Positions 41,922-52,600 are shown, counted from the first letter of the stretch. The stretch is 64,000 nucleotides of DNA from Janthinobacterium sp. 1_2014MBL_MicDiv (GCF_001865675.1 NZ_CP011319.1:1612001-1676000); one strand, 5' to 3'. A program made the numbers and translations. The notes: generated by a model not told the origin, from the sequence alone.

Positions 41922-43139
41922 TCAGCAGCCGGTCGGCTTCACTCTTTCCACCTCCAGGCCGAACCATGGACGCAGGCGCGTGCCGACGACGTTGCCCAGG
42001 AAGGCGCAAACCAGCCACAGCCAGCCGTGCAGGCTGCCCGAGACGATGCCGCTGAAATATGCGCCGATATTGCAGCCATACGCGAGGCGCGCGCCATAGC
42101 CGAGCAACAGGCCGCCGACCACGGCCGCGATAATCGAGCGCAGCGGGATGCGCCACACGGGCGCATAGCGGCCCGCCAGCGCCGCCGCCAGCATGGCGCC
42201 AAGCACGATGCCGATGTCCATCACCGAAGTCTTGTCTTGCGTCAGCGGCGCAGCCAGCGCGGCGGCGTTGGCCTTGGTGGACCAGTAGGCCCAGCTGGCC
42301 GTATCGATGCCGACCAGCGAAGCGGCCTTGGCGCCCCACAGCGCGAAGGCGGACGTCACGCCCCACGGCTTGCCCGACAGCGCCAGGGTGGCGAAGTTCA
42401 GCACGACGAGCGCGACGGCCCCCGCCACCAGCGGCCACGGGCCGTGCAGCCACGGCGAGGCATGGGCCGGGCGCAGGGGCGTGGCGATCAGGCGGCCGTG
42501 GCGGCGTTTTTCAACGAACACCGTGATGGCGGCGATCAGCGCAAAGACTATCCAGTTCAGCGCCAGCGCGGGCGCCAGGCCCAGGGTCGTGACGACGGAG
42601 ATGGGCTTGAGCTGCGGCAACGATGTCCAGAACGGCATGTGGGCGGTGCCGATCACCGAGCCGATGATGAAGGCGACCAGGGTGATGAGCATGCGCGTGC
42701 TGCCGCCGCCGACCGTGTACAGGGTACCGGACGCGCAGCCGCCGCCCAGTTGCATGCCGATGCCGAAGATAAAGGCGCCCACGATGACGGACGTGCCGGC
42801 CGGCGAGACGAGGCCCGCGACGGGCGTGCCGAACAAGGTGCCGGCCGACAGCGCGGGAAAGAACAGCGCCACGCCGACGGCCAGCATCAGCATTTGCGCC
42901 CGCAGGCCGTCGCCGCGGCCATCGGCAATGAAGACGCGCCAGGCAGACGTGAAGCCGAACGCCGCGTGGTACAAGGTGACGCCGAGCAAGGCTCCCACCA
43001 CGTACAGCGCGGACTGCGTGACGCCCACCGTCTGCGCCAGATACCACGCGCCGAGCAGGATGAGCAACAGCGCAATGCCCAGCGGTTTCGGATTGATATC
43101 GGCGCGCAGGCGCAGGGTGGACGTGGCTGTATCGGACAT
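41922..43139 (-). CDS. YeeE/YedE family transporter (thiosulfate/sulfur-compound uptake type)
   Basis: A 405-residue inner-membrane protein with 10 or more helices in two repeats. The conserved cysteine motifs of the family are in GMQLGGGCASGTLYTVGGGS and in GARLAYGCNIGAYFSG. In the studied member TsuA, such cysteines relay thiosulfate through the membrane. Uptake of thiosulfate or a related sulfur species is the best inference. No TusA-like partner (TsuB) is adjacent. The ATG at 43139 was chosen as the first before the hydrophobic core. Confidence 0.9.
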   Translation of the reverse strand: MSDTATSTLRLRADINPKPLGIALLLILLGAWYLAQTVGVTQSALYVVGALLGVTLYHAAFGFTSAWRVFIADGRGDGLRAQMLMLAVGVALFFPALSAGTLFGTPVAGLVSPAGTSVIVGAFIFGIGMQLGGGCASGTLYTVGGGSTRMLITLVAFIIGSVIGTAHMPFWTSLPQLKPISVVTTLGLAPALALNWIVFALIAAITVFVEKRRHGRLIATPLRPAHASPWLHGPWPLVAGAVALVVLNFATLALSGKPWGVTSAFALWGAKAASLVGIDTASWAYWSTKANAAALAAPLTQDKTSVMDIGIVLGAMLAAALAGRYAPVWRIPLRSIIAAVVGGLLLGYGARLAYGCNIGAYFSGIVSGSLHGWLWLVCAFLGNVVGTRLRPWFGLEVERVKPTGC

Positions 43140-43290
43140 GGGAGTGGGCGCACAGGGCGCAAGAGGGAGGGAAGCGCTATTCTCGCCCGTTTTATTGTTT
43201 TCTGCCAGCAAGTTACCTGCCGCCAGACGTTGCCATCCCTATTCTTTCTACTGGGAAAGATGCTAAAATTATAATTTAAGTGGAGCCGTC

Positions 43291-43638
43291 ATGAAAAAGA
43301 TGCATTTGCAGTTGCTGGGATTGATATTCGGTGTATCACTGAGCGGCGCGGCCTGCGCCGGTTATGCCATTGCCAAAATCAGTTCCATTCTGGTGTTCGA
43401 GGACGCGGACCTGGTATATGTGTATCCCGTGGGCGGCGTGGTGGACGCACCCGCCTGCCATGGTTCGAACGGTAACTATTTTTCCTTCTCCTTCAAGCGG
43501 CCGCGTGCCAAGGAATACTATGCAGGCTTGCTCATGGCATTTGCCTCGGGTAAGCCGGTGATGTTGCGCGGCAGCGGCACATGCAAGGATCAGCCGGTCG
43601 CGGAAACACTGCAGTTCTTCGAGATCCGCGACAACTAG
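43291..43638 (+). CDS. Small secreted protein, function unknown
   Basis: A 115-residue protein with a signal peptide (MKKMHLQLLGLIFGVSLSGA, cleavage near ACAG). The mature part is about 92 residues and has two cysteines (PACHGSN and GTCKDQ), likely one disulfide. The segment YYAGLLMAFASGKPVMLRG followed by GTC resembles a pattern seen in many short secreted hypothetical proteins of proteobacteria; I cannot name the family with certainty. TATAAT at 43270-43275 lies within a 12-bp palindrome AAATTATAATTT just upstream. Confidence 0.65.
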   Translation: MKKMHLQLLGLIFGVSLSGAACAGYAIAKISSILVFEDADLVYVYPVGGVVDAPACHGSNGNYFSFSFKRPRAKEYYAGLLMAFASGKPVMLRGSGTCKDQPVAETLQFFEIRDN

Positions 43639-43749
43639 GCGGCACGCGGGGGAGCGGCGGCAACCGGATCAGGACGCTGCCTGCGGCATGGCGGCGCGCC
43701 TTGCTGTATATTCTTGCCCCTGTCCAACCTTGCCGCCAGCGCGTCGCCC

Positions 43750-45228
43750 ATGTCTCCCGCCATCCTGTTCTCCGTCGTCCTCGCGTATTTCCTGATCCTG
43801 CTGGGCGTGGCGTGGCGCACTTCGCGCCATGCGACCAACGACAGTTTTTTTATCGGCAACAAGGACAGCAACTGGATGCTGGTGGCCTTCGGCATGGTGG
43901 GCACCACGCTGACCGGCGTCACCTTCATCAGCGTGCCCGGCGCCGTGGGGCGCGACGGCTTCGGCTATATCCAGCTGATGATCGGCTATGTGCTGGGCTA
44001 CCTGGCCATCACGTTTATTTTGCTGCCGCTGTACTACCGGCTGCAGCTGACGTCGATCTACCGCTACCTGGAACTGCGCCTGGGGCGGCGCTCCTACCAG
44101 AGCGGCGCGGCGTTTTTCATCCTCTCGCGCCTGCTGGGCGCCACGGCGCGGCTGTATTTGGTGGTCAACATCCTGCAGGCGACCATCCTCGACAGCTTCG
44201 GCGTGCCGTTCTGGCTGACGGCGTGCGTCGTGCTGCTGCTGATCCTGCTGTACACGTATGAAGGCGGCGTGAAAACCATCGTCTGGACCGATACCCTGCA
44301 AACGGCGTGCATGCTGGCCGGCCTCGTCATCTGCAGCGTGTTCCTGCTGCGCGAGATGGACTTGTCCCTCATCGACAGCCTCGAGCGCATGCGTGCGCAG
44401 GGACTCACGCGCATCTTCACCGTCGACCCGGACAGTCCCGCCTATGTGTGGAAGCACATTCTCGCCGGCATGTTCATCACGGTTGCCATGACGGGCATGG
44501 ACCAGGAAATGATGCAAAAGAACATTTCCGTGCGGACCTTGCGCGATTCGCAAAAGAACATGCTCAGCCTGACCGTCGTGCTGACCGGCGTGCTGCTGCT
44601 GTTCCTCTTCCTCGGCGGCTTGCTGCACCTGTATGCGCCGCTGGCGGGCGTGACGGCCACGGGCGACAAGCTGTTCCCTGCCGTGGTGCTTGGACACTTT
44701 CCTGCCGTGGTGCAGCTGATCTTCTTCATTGCCCTCATTTCCGCGCTGTTTCCCAGCGTCGATGGGGCGCTGACGGCCCTCACGTCGACCTTCTGCATCG
44801 ATATCCTCGGCGTGCAGCGGCGTGCCGAGCTGAGCCCGGCGGCGCAGATGCGCTGGCGCCGCCGCGTGCACTTGGGTTTTTCCGCGCTGTTTCTGATCCT
44901 GATCATGGCCTTCAAGTGGATGGACAGTCCCAGCATGATAGGCGTGATCCTCAAGCTGGCCAGCTACACCTATGGCCCTCTGCTGGGCCTGTTTGCCTTC
45001 GGCTTGCTGAGCCGGCGCGGCGTGCGCGACCGCTGGGTGCCGCTGGTGGCCGTGGCCGGTCCGCTGCTGTGTGCGCTGATCGAGCAAGAGCAGGCGCTGC
45101 TGTTTGCGCACTACCGTATCGGCCTGGAATTGCTGATCCTGAATGGCGCCCTCGTGCTGGGCGGCCTGTTCCTCATTTCCACGCCGGCGGGGCAGGGCGC
45201 CGAGGGCGCCGCACCCTTGTCAAAATAA
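43750..45228 (+). CDS. Sodium:solute symporter (SSS family)
   Basis: A 492-residue inner-membrane transporter with about 13 helices. SSS features are FFIGNKDSNWMLVAFGMVGT, GVTFISVPGAVGRDGFGYIQ, YEGGVKTIVWTDTLQTACML (the family signature region), TGMDQEMMQKNISVRTLRDS, and ISALFPSVDGALTALTSTFC with the Na-site serines. The substrate is not predictable. The ATG at 43750 was chosen over an upstream TTG. sppA follows after 63 bases with its own probable promoter region. Confidence 0.9.
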   Translation: MSPAILFSVVLAYFLILLGVAWRTSRHATNDSFFIGNKDSNWMLVAFGMVGTTLTGVTFISVPGAVGRDGFGYIQLMIGYVLGYLAITFILLPLYYRLQLTSIYRYLELRLGRRSYQSGAAFFILSRLLGATARLYLVVNILQATILDSFGVPFWLTACVVLLLILLYTYEGGVKTIVWTDTLQTACMLAGLVICSVFLLREMDLSLIDSLERMRAQGLTRIFTVDPDSPAYVWKHILAGMFITVAMTGMDQEMMQKNISVRTLRDSQKNMLSLTVVLTGVLLLFLFLGGLLHLYAPLAGVTATGDKLFPAVVLGHFPAVVQLIFFIALISALFPSVDGALTALTSTFCIDILGVQRRAELSPAAQMRWRRRVHLGFSALFLILIMAFKWMDSPSMIGVILKLASYTYGPLLGLFAFGLLSRRGVRDRWVPLVAVAGPLLCALIEQEQALLFAHYRIGLELLILNGALVLGGLFLISTPAGQGAEGAAPLSK

Positions 45229-45291
45229 GACGATTCCGGGCATTTTCAGTTATATTGGTTTCCTTTAGGTAAATAACCTCACGGAGCATCA

Positions 45292-47166
45292 ATGTCACTC
45301 AACCCGTTCCCGCCGCTGCGCCGCGGTTTTGGCGCATTCTGGCGCGCGCTGGACGCCACGCGCCGCGCGGTCTTCAATCTGATTTTCCTGCTGATCGTCA
45401 TCGCCATCCTGATCGCCATCTTCGGCGGCGGCGTCAAGCCCCTGCCCGAGAAAACCACGCTGGTGCTCGACCTGCAAGGCCCGCTGGTGGAAGAGACGCC
45501 GGGCGGCGTGCGCGAAGCGGTGCTGGCCAATGTCAGCGGCGAAGTCAAGAAAAGCGTGCAGCTGCGCGACGTGCTGGCCGTGCTCGACACGGCGGCCAAG
45601 GATGGCAATATCGGCTCCATGGTCATCCTGCTCGATGAATTGCAGGGCGGCGGCCTGGCTTCGCTGCGCGAAGTGGCGGCCGGCGTCGAGCGTTTCCGCG
45701 CCAGCGGCAAGAAAGTGACGGCCTGGGGTTCCAGCTATAACCAGCGCCAGTACCTGGTGGCGGCCAAGGCCGATGAAGTGTTCGTGCACCCGATGGGCGG
45801 CGTCATGCTCGAAGGCTTCGGCCGCTACCGCAATTACTACCGCGATGCGCTCGACAAGGTGGGCGTGACGGTCAACCTGCTGAAAGTGGGCACGTATAAA
45901 AGCGCGGCCGAACCCTTCATCGCCAACGGCCCGTCCGAAGCGGCGGCCGAAGCGGATCGCTACCTGAACAATGGCTTGTGGACCACCTACACGACGGACG
46001 TGGAAAAGGCGCGCAAGCTGCCGGCCGGCGCCATCATGCAGGCGATCGACGGGCTGCCTGCCTTGCTGACGGCCGCCGACGGCGACCTGGCCAAGGTCTC
46101 GCTGAACGCCAGGCTGGTCGACGGCCTGAAAACGCGCGATGAGCTGCGCCAGTTCATGATGGCGCGCGGCGCGAAAAACACGGAAGGCACGAACTTCCGC
46201 CAGATCGCCTACACCGACTACCTGGCGCGCCTGCGCCCCGTGCATATCGGCGATGCCGTCGGCGTCGTCATCGCTTCCGGCGAAATCGGCGACGGCATCG
46301 CGCCGCCGGGCTCCATCGGCGGCCTGTCCACCTCGCGCTTGATCCGCCAGGCGCGCGAAGACAAGTCTATCAAGGCCGTCGTGCTGCGCGTCGATTCGCC
46401 GGGCGGCAGCGCCTTCGGCTCGGAACTGATACGCCGCGAACTGGAACTGACGCGCGCCGCCGGCAAGCCGGTGGTCGTCTCGATGGGCAACGTGGCCGCT
46501 TCGGGCGGCTACTGGATCAGCACCTCGTCCGATGAAGTGATCGCCGACGCGGCCACCATCACCGGTTCCATCGGCGTGTTCGCGATCTTGCCGACGGCTG
46601 ACAAGGTGGTGGAAAAGCTGGGCATCCATACGGCCGGCTCGCCCACCACGTGGCTGGCCGACGCCGGCAACCCGTTGCGTCCGCTCGATCCGCGCTTTGC
46701 GCAAGTGATACAGGGCTCGATCAACCACGTGTATGGCGACTTCCTGAACCTGGCCGCCAAGGCGCGCAAGACGACGCCGGAAAAGATCAATGAAGTGGCG
46801 CAGGGCCGCGTCTGGACGGGCTTGCAGGCGAAAGAGCGCAACCTGGTCGACCGCATCGGCAGCTATGGCGATGCGCTGGCATCGGCCGCCAAGCGCGCCA
46901 ATCTGGGCGCCGACTACCGCGTGACTTACCTGGAGCAGGAAACGTCGAACGTGGATCGCCTGATCGGCATGTTCGGCTCCAAGGCCATGGCGTCGCTGGG
47001 ACTGGGCGAGCACGTGAAACTGGGCCTGGCCACGAGCGGCTTGCCGGCCGACGCGGCGCTGGGCATGGCGCAGGACCTGAGCTGGCTGTCGGGCATCACG
47101 CGCGAGCGCAAGCCGTTCATGGCCCTGACGCACTGCCTGTGCGAAGTGCCACTCGGCAGTAAATAA
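45292..47166 (+). CDS. sppA: Signal peptide peptidase SppA, 67K type
   Basis: A 624-residue membrane-anchored serine peptidase that degrades released signal peptides. One N-terminal membrane helix (about residues 25-45) is followed by two tandem ClpP-like S49 domains. The Ser-Lys dyad is split between them: K203 in KVGTYKSAAEPF and S404 in NVAASGGYWIST. The motif DSPGGSAFGSE before the second site is also typical. It is full length for the E. coli-type enzyme. The stop codon TAA is the first three bases of an 18-base terminal repeat of a small palindromic element. Confidence 0.95.
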   Translation: MSLNPFPPLRRGFGAFWRALDATRRAVFNLIFLLIVIAILIAIFGGGVKPLPEKTTLVLDLQGPLVEETPGGVREAVLANVSGEVKKSVQLRDVLAVLDTAAKDGNIGSMVILLDELQGGGLASLREVAAGVERFRASGKKVTAWGSSYNQRQYLVAAKADEVFVHPMGGVMLEGFGRYRNYYRDALDKVGVTVNLLKVGTYKSAAEPFIANGPSEAAAEADRYLNNGLWTTYTTDVEKARKLPAGAIMQAIDGLPALLTAADGDLAKVSLNARLVDGLKTRDELRQFMMARGAKNTEGTNFRQIAYTDYLARLRPVHIGDAVGVVIASGEIGDGIAPPGSIGGLSTSRLIRQAREDKSIKAVVLRVDSPGGSAFGSELIRRELELTRAAGKPVVVSMGNVAASGGYWISTSSDEVIADAATITGSIGVFAILPTADKVVEKLGIHTAGSPTTWLADAGNPLRPLDPRFAQVIQGSINHVYGDFLNLAAKARKTTPEKINEVAQGRVWTGLQAKERNLVDRIGSYGDALASAAKRANLGADYRVTYLEQETSNVDRLIGMFGSKAMASLGLGEHVKLGLATSGLPADAALGMAQDLSWLSGITRERKPFMALTHCLCEVPLGSK

Positions 47167-47285
47167 CACCTGACCAAATCGACTGCGCTCGATGATTTGC
47201 GGCCTGCGATGCTCACTGTGCTCAAGCACAGCTCCGCTTCTCGGTCACAACTCATCTTCGCTCGCTACGATTTTGTCAGGCGTTA
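47164..47285. repeat. Palindromic intergenic element (MITE-like)
   Basis: Terminal inverted repeats of 18 bases match at 16 positions: TAACACCTGACCAAATCG (47164-47181) and the complement of 47268-47285. The exact centre is a perfect hairpin, CTGTGCT-CA-AGCACAG (47216-47231). The 122-base unit has no coding capacity. Its symmetry suggests a non-autonomous or REP-like dispersed element. Confidence 0.65.
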
Positions 47286-47309
47286 CACGGCAATATAGAT
47301 GACATACCC

Positions 47310-47333
47310 AAGCCGGCTTCGCCCGGCTTGTTT
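47310..47333 (+). terminator. Weak intrinsic terminator between sppA and GNAT gene
   Basis: AAGCCGG and CCGGCTT pair around CTTCGC, followed by GTTT. The T-run is short. It lies 18 bases before the GNAT start codon, so it may instead act in that gene's leader. Confidence 0.5.
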
Positions 47334-47350
47334 CATATCAGGAGCAAAGC

Positions 47351-47902
47351 ATGGCAAGCGAGATGAGTGGACAAATTGAGCCGGCAATTACCATCCGGCC
47401 CTGCGCGAAGGGCGATGAGCAGGCGCTGGCGCTGGTCGGGCAATCGACCTTCCTCGAGGCCTTCGCCGGCATTCTCGATGGCGCCGACGTCATCGCCCAC
47501 TGCGCGCGCCAGCACGACGCGCAGCTGTACCGCGACTGGCTGGCGCTGCCGGCCATGCGGCTGTGGCTGGCCGAAGCCATGCCGGGCGGCGCGCCCGTCG
47601 GCTACCTGGTCCTCAGTCCGGCCAGCCTGCCGGTGGCCGATCCGCATCCGCGCGACCTGGAAATCAAGCGCATCTACCTGCTGCACCGTTTCCAGGGCCA
47701 GCGCGTGGGCCAGCGCCTGATGCAGGCGGCACTGGAACAGGCGCGCGCCGGCGGGGCGGGGCGGGTGCTGCTGGGGGTGTACGCGGAAAACCACGATGCG
47801 CTGGCATTCTATGTGCGCTGCGGCTTTGCGCAGGTGGGACGGCGCACCTTCCGCGTGGGCCGCACCGACTATCAGGACGTCATCCTCGGCATGACGCTGT
47901 AG
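47351..47902 (+). CDS. GNAT family N-acetyltransferase
   Basis: A 183-residue acetyl-CoA-dependent transferase. The GNAT core is visible: the strand DLEIKRIYLLHRFQ, then the acetyl-CoA loop GQRVGQRLMQAALEQARAGG (Q/RxxGxG/A-type), and the C-terminal VYAENHDALAFYVRCGF with the usual Asn and Tyr. The N-terminal part (residues 14-60) has the common TIRPCAKGDEQAL start. The acceptor substrate is unknown. Confidence 0.88.
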   Translation: MASEMSGQIEPAITIRPCAKGDEQALALVGQSTFLEAFAGILDGADVIAHCARQHDAQLYRDWLALPAMRLWLAEAMPGGAPVGYLVLSPASLPVADPHPRDLEIKRIYLLHRFQGQRVGQRLMQAALEQARAGGAGRVLLGVYAENHDALAFYVRCGFAQVGRRTFRVGRTDYQDVILGMTL

Positions 47903-48355
47903 GGCGCCGCTGTCAATCCAGGTACAGCGGTGCGGGCGCCCGCGGCCGCTTGAAGCGCCGCCTGGCCCCCGGTCAAGCGGATCGGCGGGAGATTTGTAGC
48001 GAGTTTGTATCTGCATGCCAGTCGCGCGCGGCGCGCCGGCACCGTGGCGCCCACCCCCGCAAGCCTGATTTTTCCATCGTTCCCCATAGAGGGCAGGCAG
48101 GCCGCCGGCACGCGTGGCCTGGCCGCGTGCGTGCCGTCGTGTGGAATTGTTTCAAGTGGAAATGAAACAGATACATGACTATGCTAGAGTCGTTTCACGA
48201 TGGGGAGCGATGTTTTTTCAGCTGATTTTCAGCTCTTGACTCCCTGTGGCTTTGTAACGATACCAACCCCGAAAAACGGTCGTCCGGCCTGAGTGTGTCC
48301 CACCTCGGCCGGCGCCACAGACTCGCCGTGCCAGCGGCCTATACAAGGATAAGCG
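47903..48355. other. 453-base gap before the RND operon
   Basis: No gene is supported. A hairpin CCGCTGT/ACAGCGG (47905-47930) lies right after the GNAT stop. Further on, GTTTCA/TGAAAC form an inverted repeat around 8 bases near 48147-48166. Promoters of the efflux operon should lie between 48150 and 48350, and TTGACT at 48237 is a possible -35. I see no clear CpxR or BaeR box. Confidence 0.5.
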
Positions 48356-49690
48356 ATGGATTCGCAGACAGCACCCAATACCCCGCGGCGCAGCCGCCGT
48401 TCGAAAATCGTCGGCAGCGTCATCGCGCTGGCAGTGATGGCCGCGCTGGGCGGCGGTGCCTGGTATCTGACCCATACGGGCGTCAGCGCGCAGCCAGGCG
48501 CCGGCGGCCCTGGCGGGCCAGGCGGACCCGGTGGGCGCCGCGGCGCGCCATCGACCACGGTCGGCGTGGCCACGGCCGTGAAGTCGGACCTGCCCGTGGT
48601 GCTCGATGCGCTGGGCACGGTGACGGCGGCATCGACCGTGACGGTGCGCCCGCAGGTGTCGGGCATCCTGAAGGAGCTGAAATTCAAGGAAGGCGGCATG
48701 GTCAAGGCGGGCCAGGTGGTGGCGCAGATCGACCCGGCGCAGTTCGAAATGGCGCTGATGCAGGCCACGGGCCAGCGCCAGCGCGACGAGGCGCAGCTGG
48801 AAAACGCGCGCCTGACCCTGAAGCGCTATCAAACCCTGCTGGGCCAGGATTCCATCGCGCGCCAGGACGTCGATACGCAGGCGGCCCTGGTCAAGCAGCT
48901 GGAAGGCACCGTCATGACGGACCGCGCGGCCGAAGGCACGGCCCGGCTGAACCTCGGCTACACCAAGGTGGTGTCGCCGATCAGCGGCCGCGCCGGCCTG
49001 AAAGTGGTCGATATCGGCAACCTGGTGAGCACCAGCGACACGGGCGGCGTGGTGGTGGTGACGCAGCTCTCGCCCATCGACGTGGAATTCTCCGTGCCGC
49101 AGGATAAGGTGCAGACCATCCAGGAACGCCTGAATGGCGGCTCCGCCCTGGCCGCGCTGGCGCTGGACCGCACGCGCACGCATACGCTGGACCAGGGCAG
49201 CCTGACGGCGCTCGACAACCAGGTCGACGTGCAGACGGGCACCGTGCGCGCCAAGGCCCGCTACACCAACGAGAAGATGGCGCTGTTCCCCAGCCAGTTC
49301 GTCAACGTGCGCCTGGAGCTGGGCAATATCACGGGCGCCGTGCTGGTGCCCGTCACGGCTCTGCGCCACAGCAACAACGGCGACTTCGTGTATGTGCTGA
49401 AAGCCGACAAGACGGTCACCGTGCGCATGGTCACGCGCGGCCAGGCCACCACCGACATGGTGGAAATCCGCGCCGGCCTGGAGGCGGGCGAACAGGTCAT
49501 CACGGAAGGCGCCGACCGCCTGAAGGAAGGCGCGAAAGTCATGCTGGCCGGCGACAAGCCAGCCGCCGGCGGCGCGGGCGCCGGCGGTGCAAACGGCGAA
49601 CGCCGCCACCGCCGCCAGCACGCTGACGGCGCGGCCAGCGCACAGGCTGCCGTGCCAGCCACGGCGCCAGCGAAGGGCGCCGCGCAATGA
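48356..49690 (+). CDS. mdtA: RND efflux periplasmic adaptor subunit, MdtA-like
   Basis: A 444-residue membrane-fusion protein. An N-terminal signal/anchor helix (about residues 20-40) is followed by a Gly/Pro-rich linker, then the lipoyl halves around the alpha hairpin (VVLDALGTVTAASTVTVRPQ and GFTKVVSPISGRAGLKVVD-type segment near 200) and a beta-barrel. The C-terminal 40 residues are Ala/Gly/Arg-rich and unstructured. It would link the inner-membrane pump to the outer-membrane factor. The stop overlaps the next pump gene (ATGA). CAAGGAT precedes the ATG. Confidence 0.93.
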   Translation: MDSQTAPNTPRRSRRSKIVGSVIALAVMAALGGGAWYLTHTGVSAQPGAGGPGGPGGPGGRRGAPSTTVGVATAVKSDLPVVLDALGTVTAASTVTVRPQVSGILKELKFKEGGMVKAGQVVAQIDPAQFEMALMQATGQRQRDEAQLENARLTLKRYQTLLGQDSIARQDVDTQAALVKQLEGTVMTDRAAEGTARLNLGYTKVVSPISGRAGLKVVDIGNLVSTSDTGGVVVVTQLSPIDVEFSVPQDKVQTIQERLNGGSALAALALDRTRTHTLDQGSLTALDNQVDVQTGTVRAKARYTNEKMALFPSQFVNVRLELGNITGAVLVPVTALRHSNNGDFVYVLKADKTVTVRMVTRGQATTDMVEIRAGLEAGEQVITEGADRLKEGAKVMLAGDKPAAGGAGAGGANGERRHRRQHADGAASAQAAVPATAPAKGAAQ

Positions 49691-52600
49691 GTCCATCGAC
49701 GCCCTTCATCCAGCGCCCCGTCGCCACGGCGCTGCTGATGCTGGCCATCGTGCTGGCGGGGCTGGTCGGCTTCAAGTTCCTGCCGCTGGCCGCCTTGCCG
49801 CAGGTGGACTTCCCCACCATCCAGGTGCAGACCCTGTATCCGGGCGCCAGCCCGGAAGTCATGGGGCAGACCGTGACGGCGCCGCTGGAGCGCCAGTTCG
49901 GCCAGATGTCGGGCTTGCAGCGCATGAGTTCCACCAGCGCGGCCGGCGTTTCCATCATCACCCTGCAATTCACGCTGGGCCAGACCCTGGACGTCGCCGA
50001 GCAGGAAGTGCAGGCCGCCATCAACGCGGGCGGTTCCTTGCTGCCCACCGACTTGCCGGCGCCGCCCGTGTACGCGAAGATCAATCCGGCCGACGCGCCC
50101 GTGCTGACCTTGGCCATCACGTCGGACACGATGCCGCTGACGCAGGTGCAGAACATCGTCAACACGCGCCTGGCGCTGAAGATCAGCCAGGTCAACGGCG
50201 TGGGCCTGGTGTCGCTGTCCGGCGGCCAGCGTCCCGCCGTGCGCATCCAGGGCGACACCAAATTGCTGGCCTCGTATGGCCTCGGTCTCGACAGCCTGCG
50301 CACGGCCATCGCGGCGGCCAACGTCAACAGCGCGAAGGGCAGTTTCGACGGCCCCACGCGCTCGTTCACCATCAACGCCAACGACCAGCTGGTGACGGCG
50401 GAAGACTACAAGCGCCTGATCATCACCTATAAAAACGGCGCGCCGGTGCGCCTGTCCGACGTCGCCAACGTCGTCGACAGCGCGGAAAACACGCGCCTGG
50501 GCGCCTGGTCGGGCAAGCAGCCGGCCATCATCCTGAACGTGCAGCGCCAGCCCGGCGCCAACGTCATCAAGACGGTCGACGCCATCAAGGCCCTGCTGCC
50601 GGACCTGCAGGCCAGCCTGCCGGCGGCCATGAAGCTCGACGTGCTGAGCGACCGCACGACGGGTATCCGCGCCTCGGTCGAACACGTGGAAATGGAGCTG
50701 CTGCTGTCCGTGCTGCTGGTGGTGCTGGTGATCTTCGCCTTCCTGCACAGCCTGCGCGCCACGGTGATCGCCAGCCTGTCCGTGCCGATTTCGCTGATCG
50801 GCGCCTGCGGCGTCATGTATCTGCTCGGCTACAGCCTGAACAACCTGTCGCTGATGGCGCTGACGATCGCCACCGGCTTCGTCGTCGACGACGCCATCGT
50901 CATGATCGAAAACATCGCCCGCTACATCGAGGAGGGCGAAACGCCGATGGCTGCCGCCCTGAAGGGCGCCTCGCAGATCGGCTTTACCATCATCTCGCTG
51001 ACGGTGTCGCTGATCGCCGTGCTCATTCCGCTGCTGTTCATGGGCGATGTCGTGGGCCGGCTGTTCCGCGAATTTGCCATGACCCTGGCCATCACCATCC
51101 TCATTTCCGCCGTGGTGTCCCTGACCCTGGTGCCGATGATGTCGGCGCGCTGGCTGAAAAGCCACGCCGATGAAAAGGTCAGCGCCACGGGGCAGCGCAT
51201 CCAGGCTTTCCTCGACCGTGTCATCCATCAGTATGACCATGCGCTGGTGTGGGTGCTGAAGCGCCAGGGCCTGACCCTGCTCGTGGCCCTGGCCACCTTG
51301 CTGCTGACGGTGATCCTGTACGTCACGATTCCGAAAGGCCTGTTTCCCACGCAGGACACGGGGCAGTTGCAGGCGCGCCTGGAAACCTCGCAAGCCGTCT
51401 CGTACGAGCGCATGGCCGTGCTGCAGCAGGCGGCCGCCAGCGCGCTGCTGGAAGACCCCGATGTCGACACCCTGAGCTCCCTCGTCGGCGTCGATGCGGC
51501 CAACAATACCATGCTGCACACGGGTAGCATGCTGATCAATCTCAAGCGCTCGCGCAGCGACAGCCAGGAAGACATCATGGAACGCCTGCGCGGCCGCGTG
51601 GCCAGGGTGGCCGGCGTGACCCTGTACCTGCAGCCGACGCAGGACCTGACCATCGATGCGGAATCGGGTCCGACGCAGTACCGCGTCTCGCTCGAAGGCG
51701 CCGACACGGCCACCGTCACCGAGTGGGCCGGCAAGCTGGCGGCCCGCATGCGCGAAAAATCGCAGCTGCGCAACGTCGTCACGGACGCGGGCGCCACGGG
51801 CGCCGCCGTCAGCGTGGCCATCGACCGCGACAGCGCCGCGCGCATGTCGATCACCACGGCCACCGTCGACGACGCGCTGTACAACGCCTTCGGCCAGCGC
51901 ATCATTTCGACGATTTTCACGGAAACCAACCAGTACCGCGTCATCCTCGAAGCGCAGCCCGGCATCGTCACCACGCCGTCCGACCTGTCGGACCTGCAGG
52001 TGCGCACGGGCTCCGGCAAGTCGACGCCGCTGTCCGCCTTTGCCAGCGTCAGCGAAAAACAGGCGCCGCTGCAGATCACGCACGTGGCGCAATACCCGGC
52101 CACCACGCTGGGCTTCGACACCACGCACGGCGTGGCGCTGGGCAGCGCCGTCGACGCCATCCGCCAGGCGGCGAAGGATATCGCCTTGCCGCCGTCGGTG
52201 ACGCTGACCTTCCTCGGCGCGGCCGGCGCGTATGAAAATTCGCTGTCGAACCAGCTGTGGCTCATTCTGGCCGCCGTCGTCTGCGTCTACATCGTGCTCG
52301 GCGTGCTGTATGAAAGCTACATCCACCCGCTGACGATCCTGTCGACCCTGCCGTCGGCCGGCGTGGGCGCCTTGCTGGCGCTGATGCTGTCGGGGCAGGA
52401 CCTGGGCGTGATCGGCATCATCGGCATCATCCTCCTGATCGGCATCGTCAAGAAGAACGCGATCATGATGATCGACTTCGCCATCGAGGCCGAACGCGAC
52501 GAGGGCAAGAGCCCGCAGGAAGCCATCCACCAGGCGGCCCTGCTGCGCTTCCGTCCGATTCTGATGACGACGCTGGCGGCGCTGTTCGCGGCCGTGCCGC

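Noticed and set aside
49261..52530. Minus-strand open frame of 1089 codons opposite the RND pump gene
   Set aside because: It is the mirror of the MdtB-like gene. Its product is His/Gln/Arg/Asp-rich with no domain, as expected from GC-rich antisense frames.
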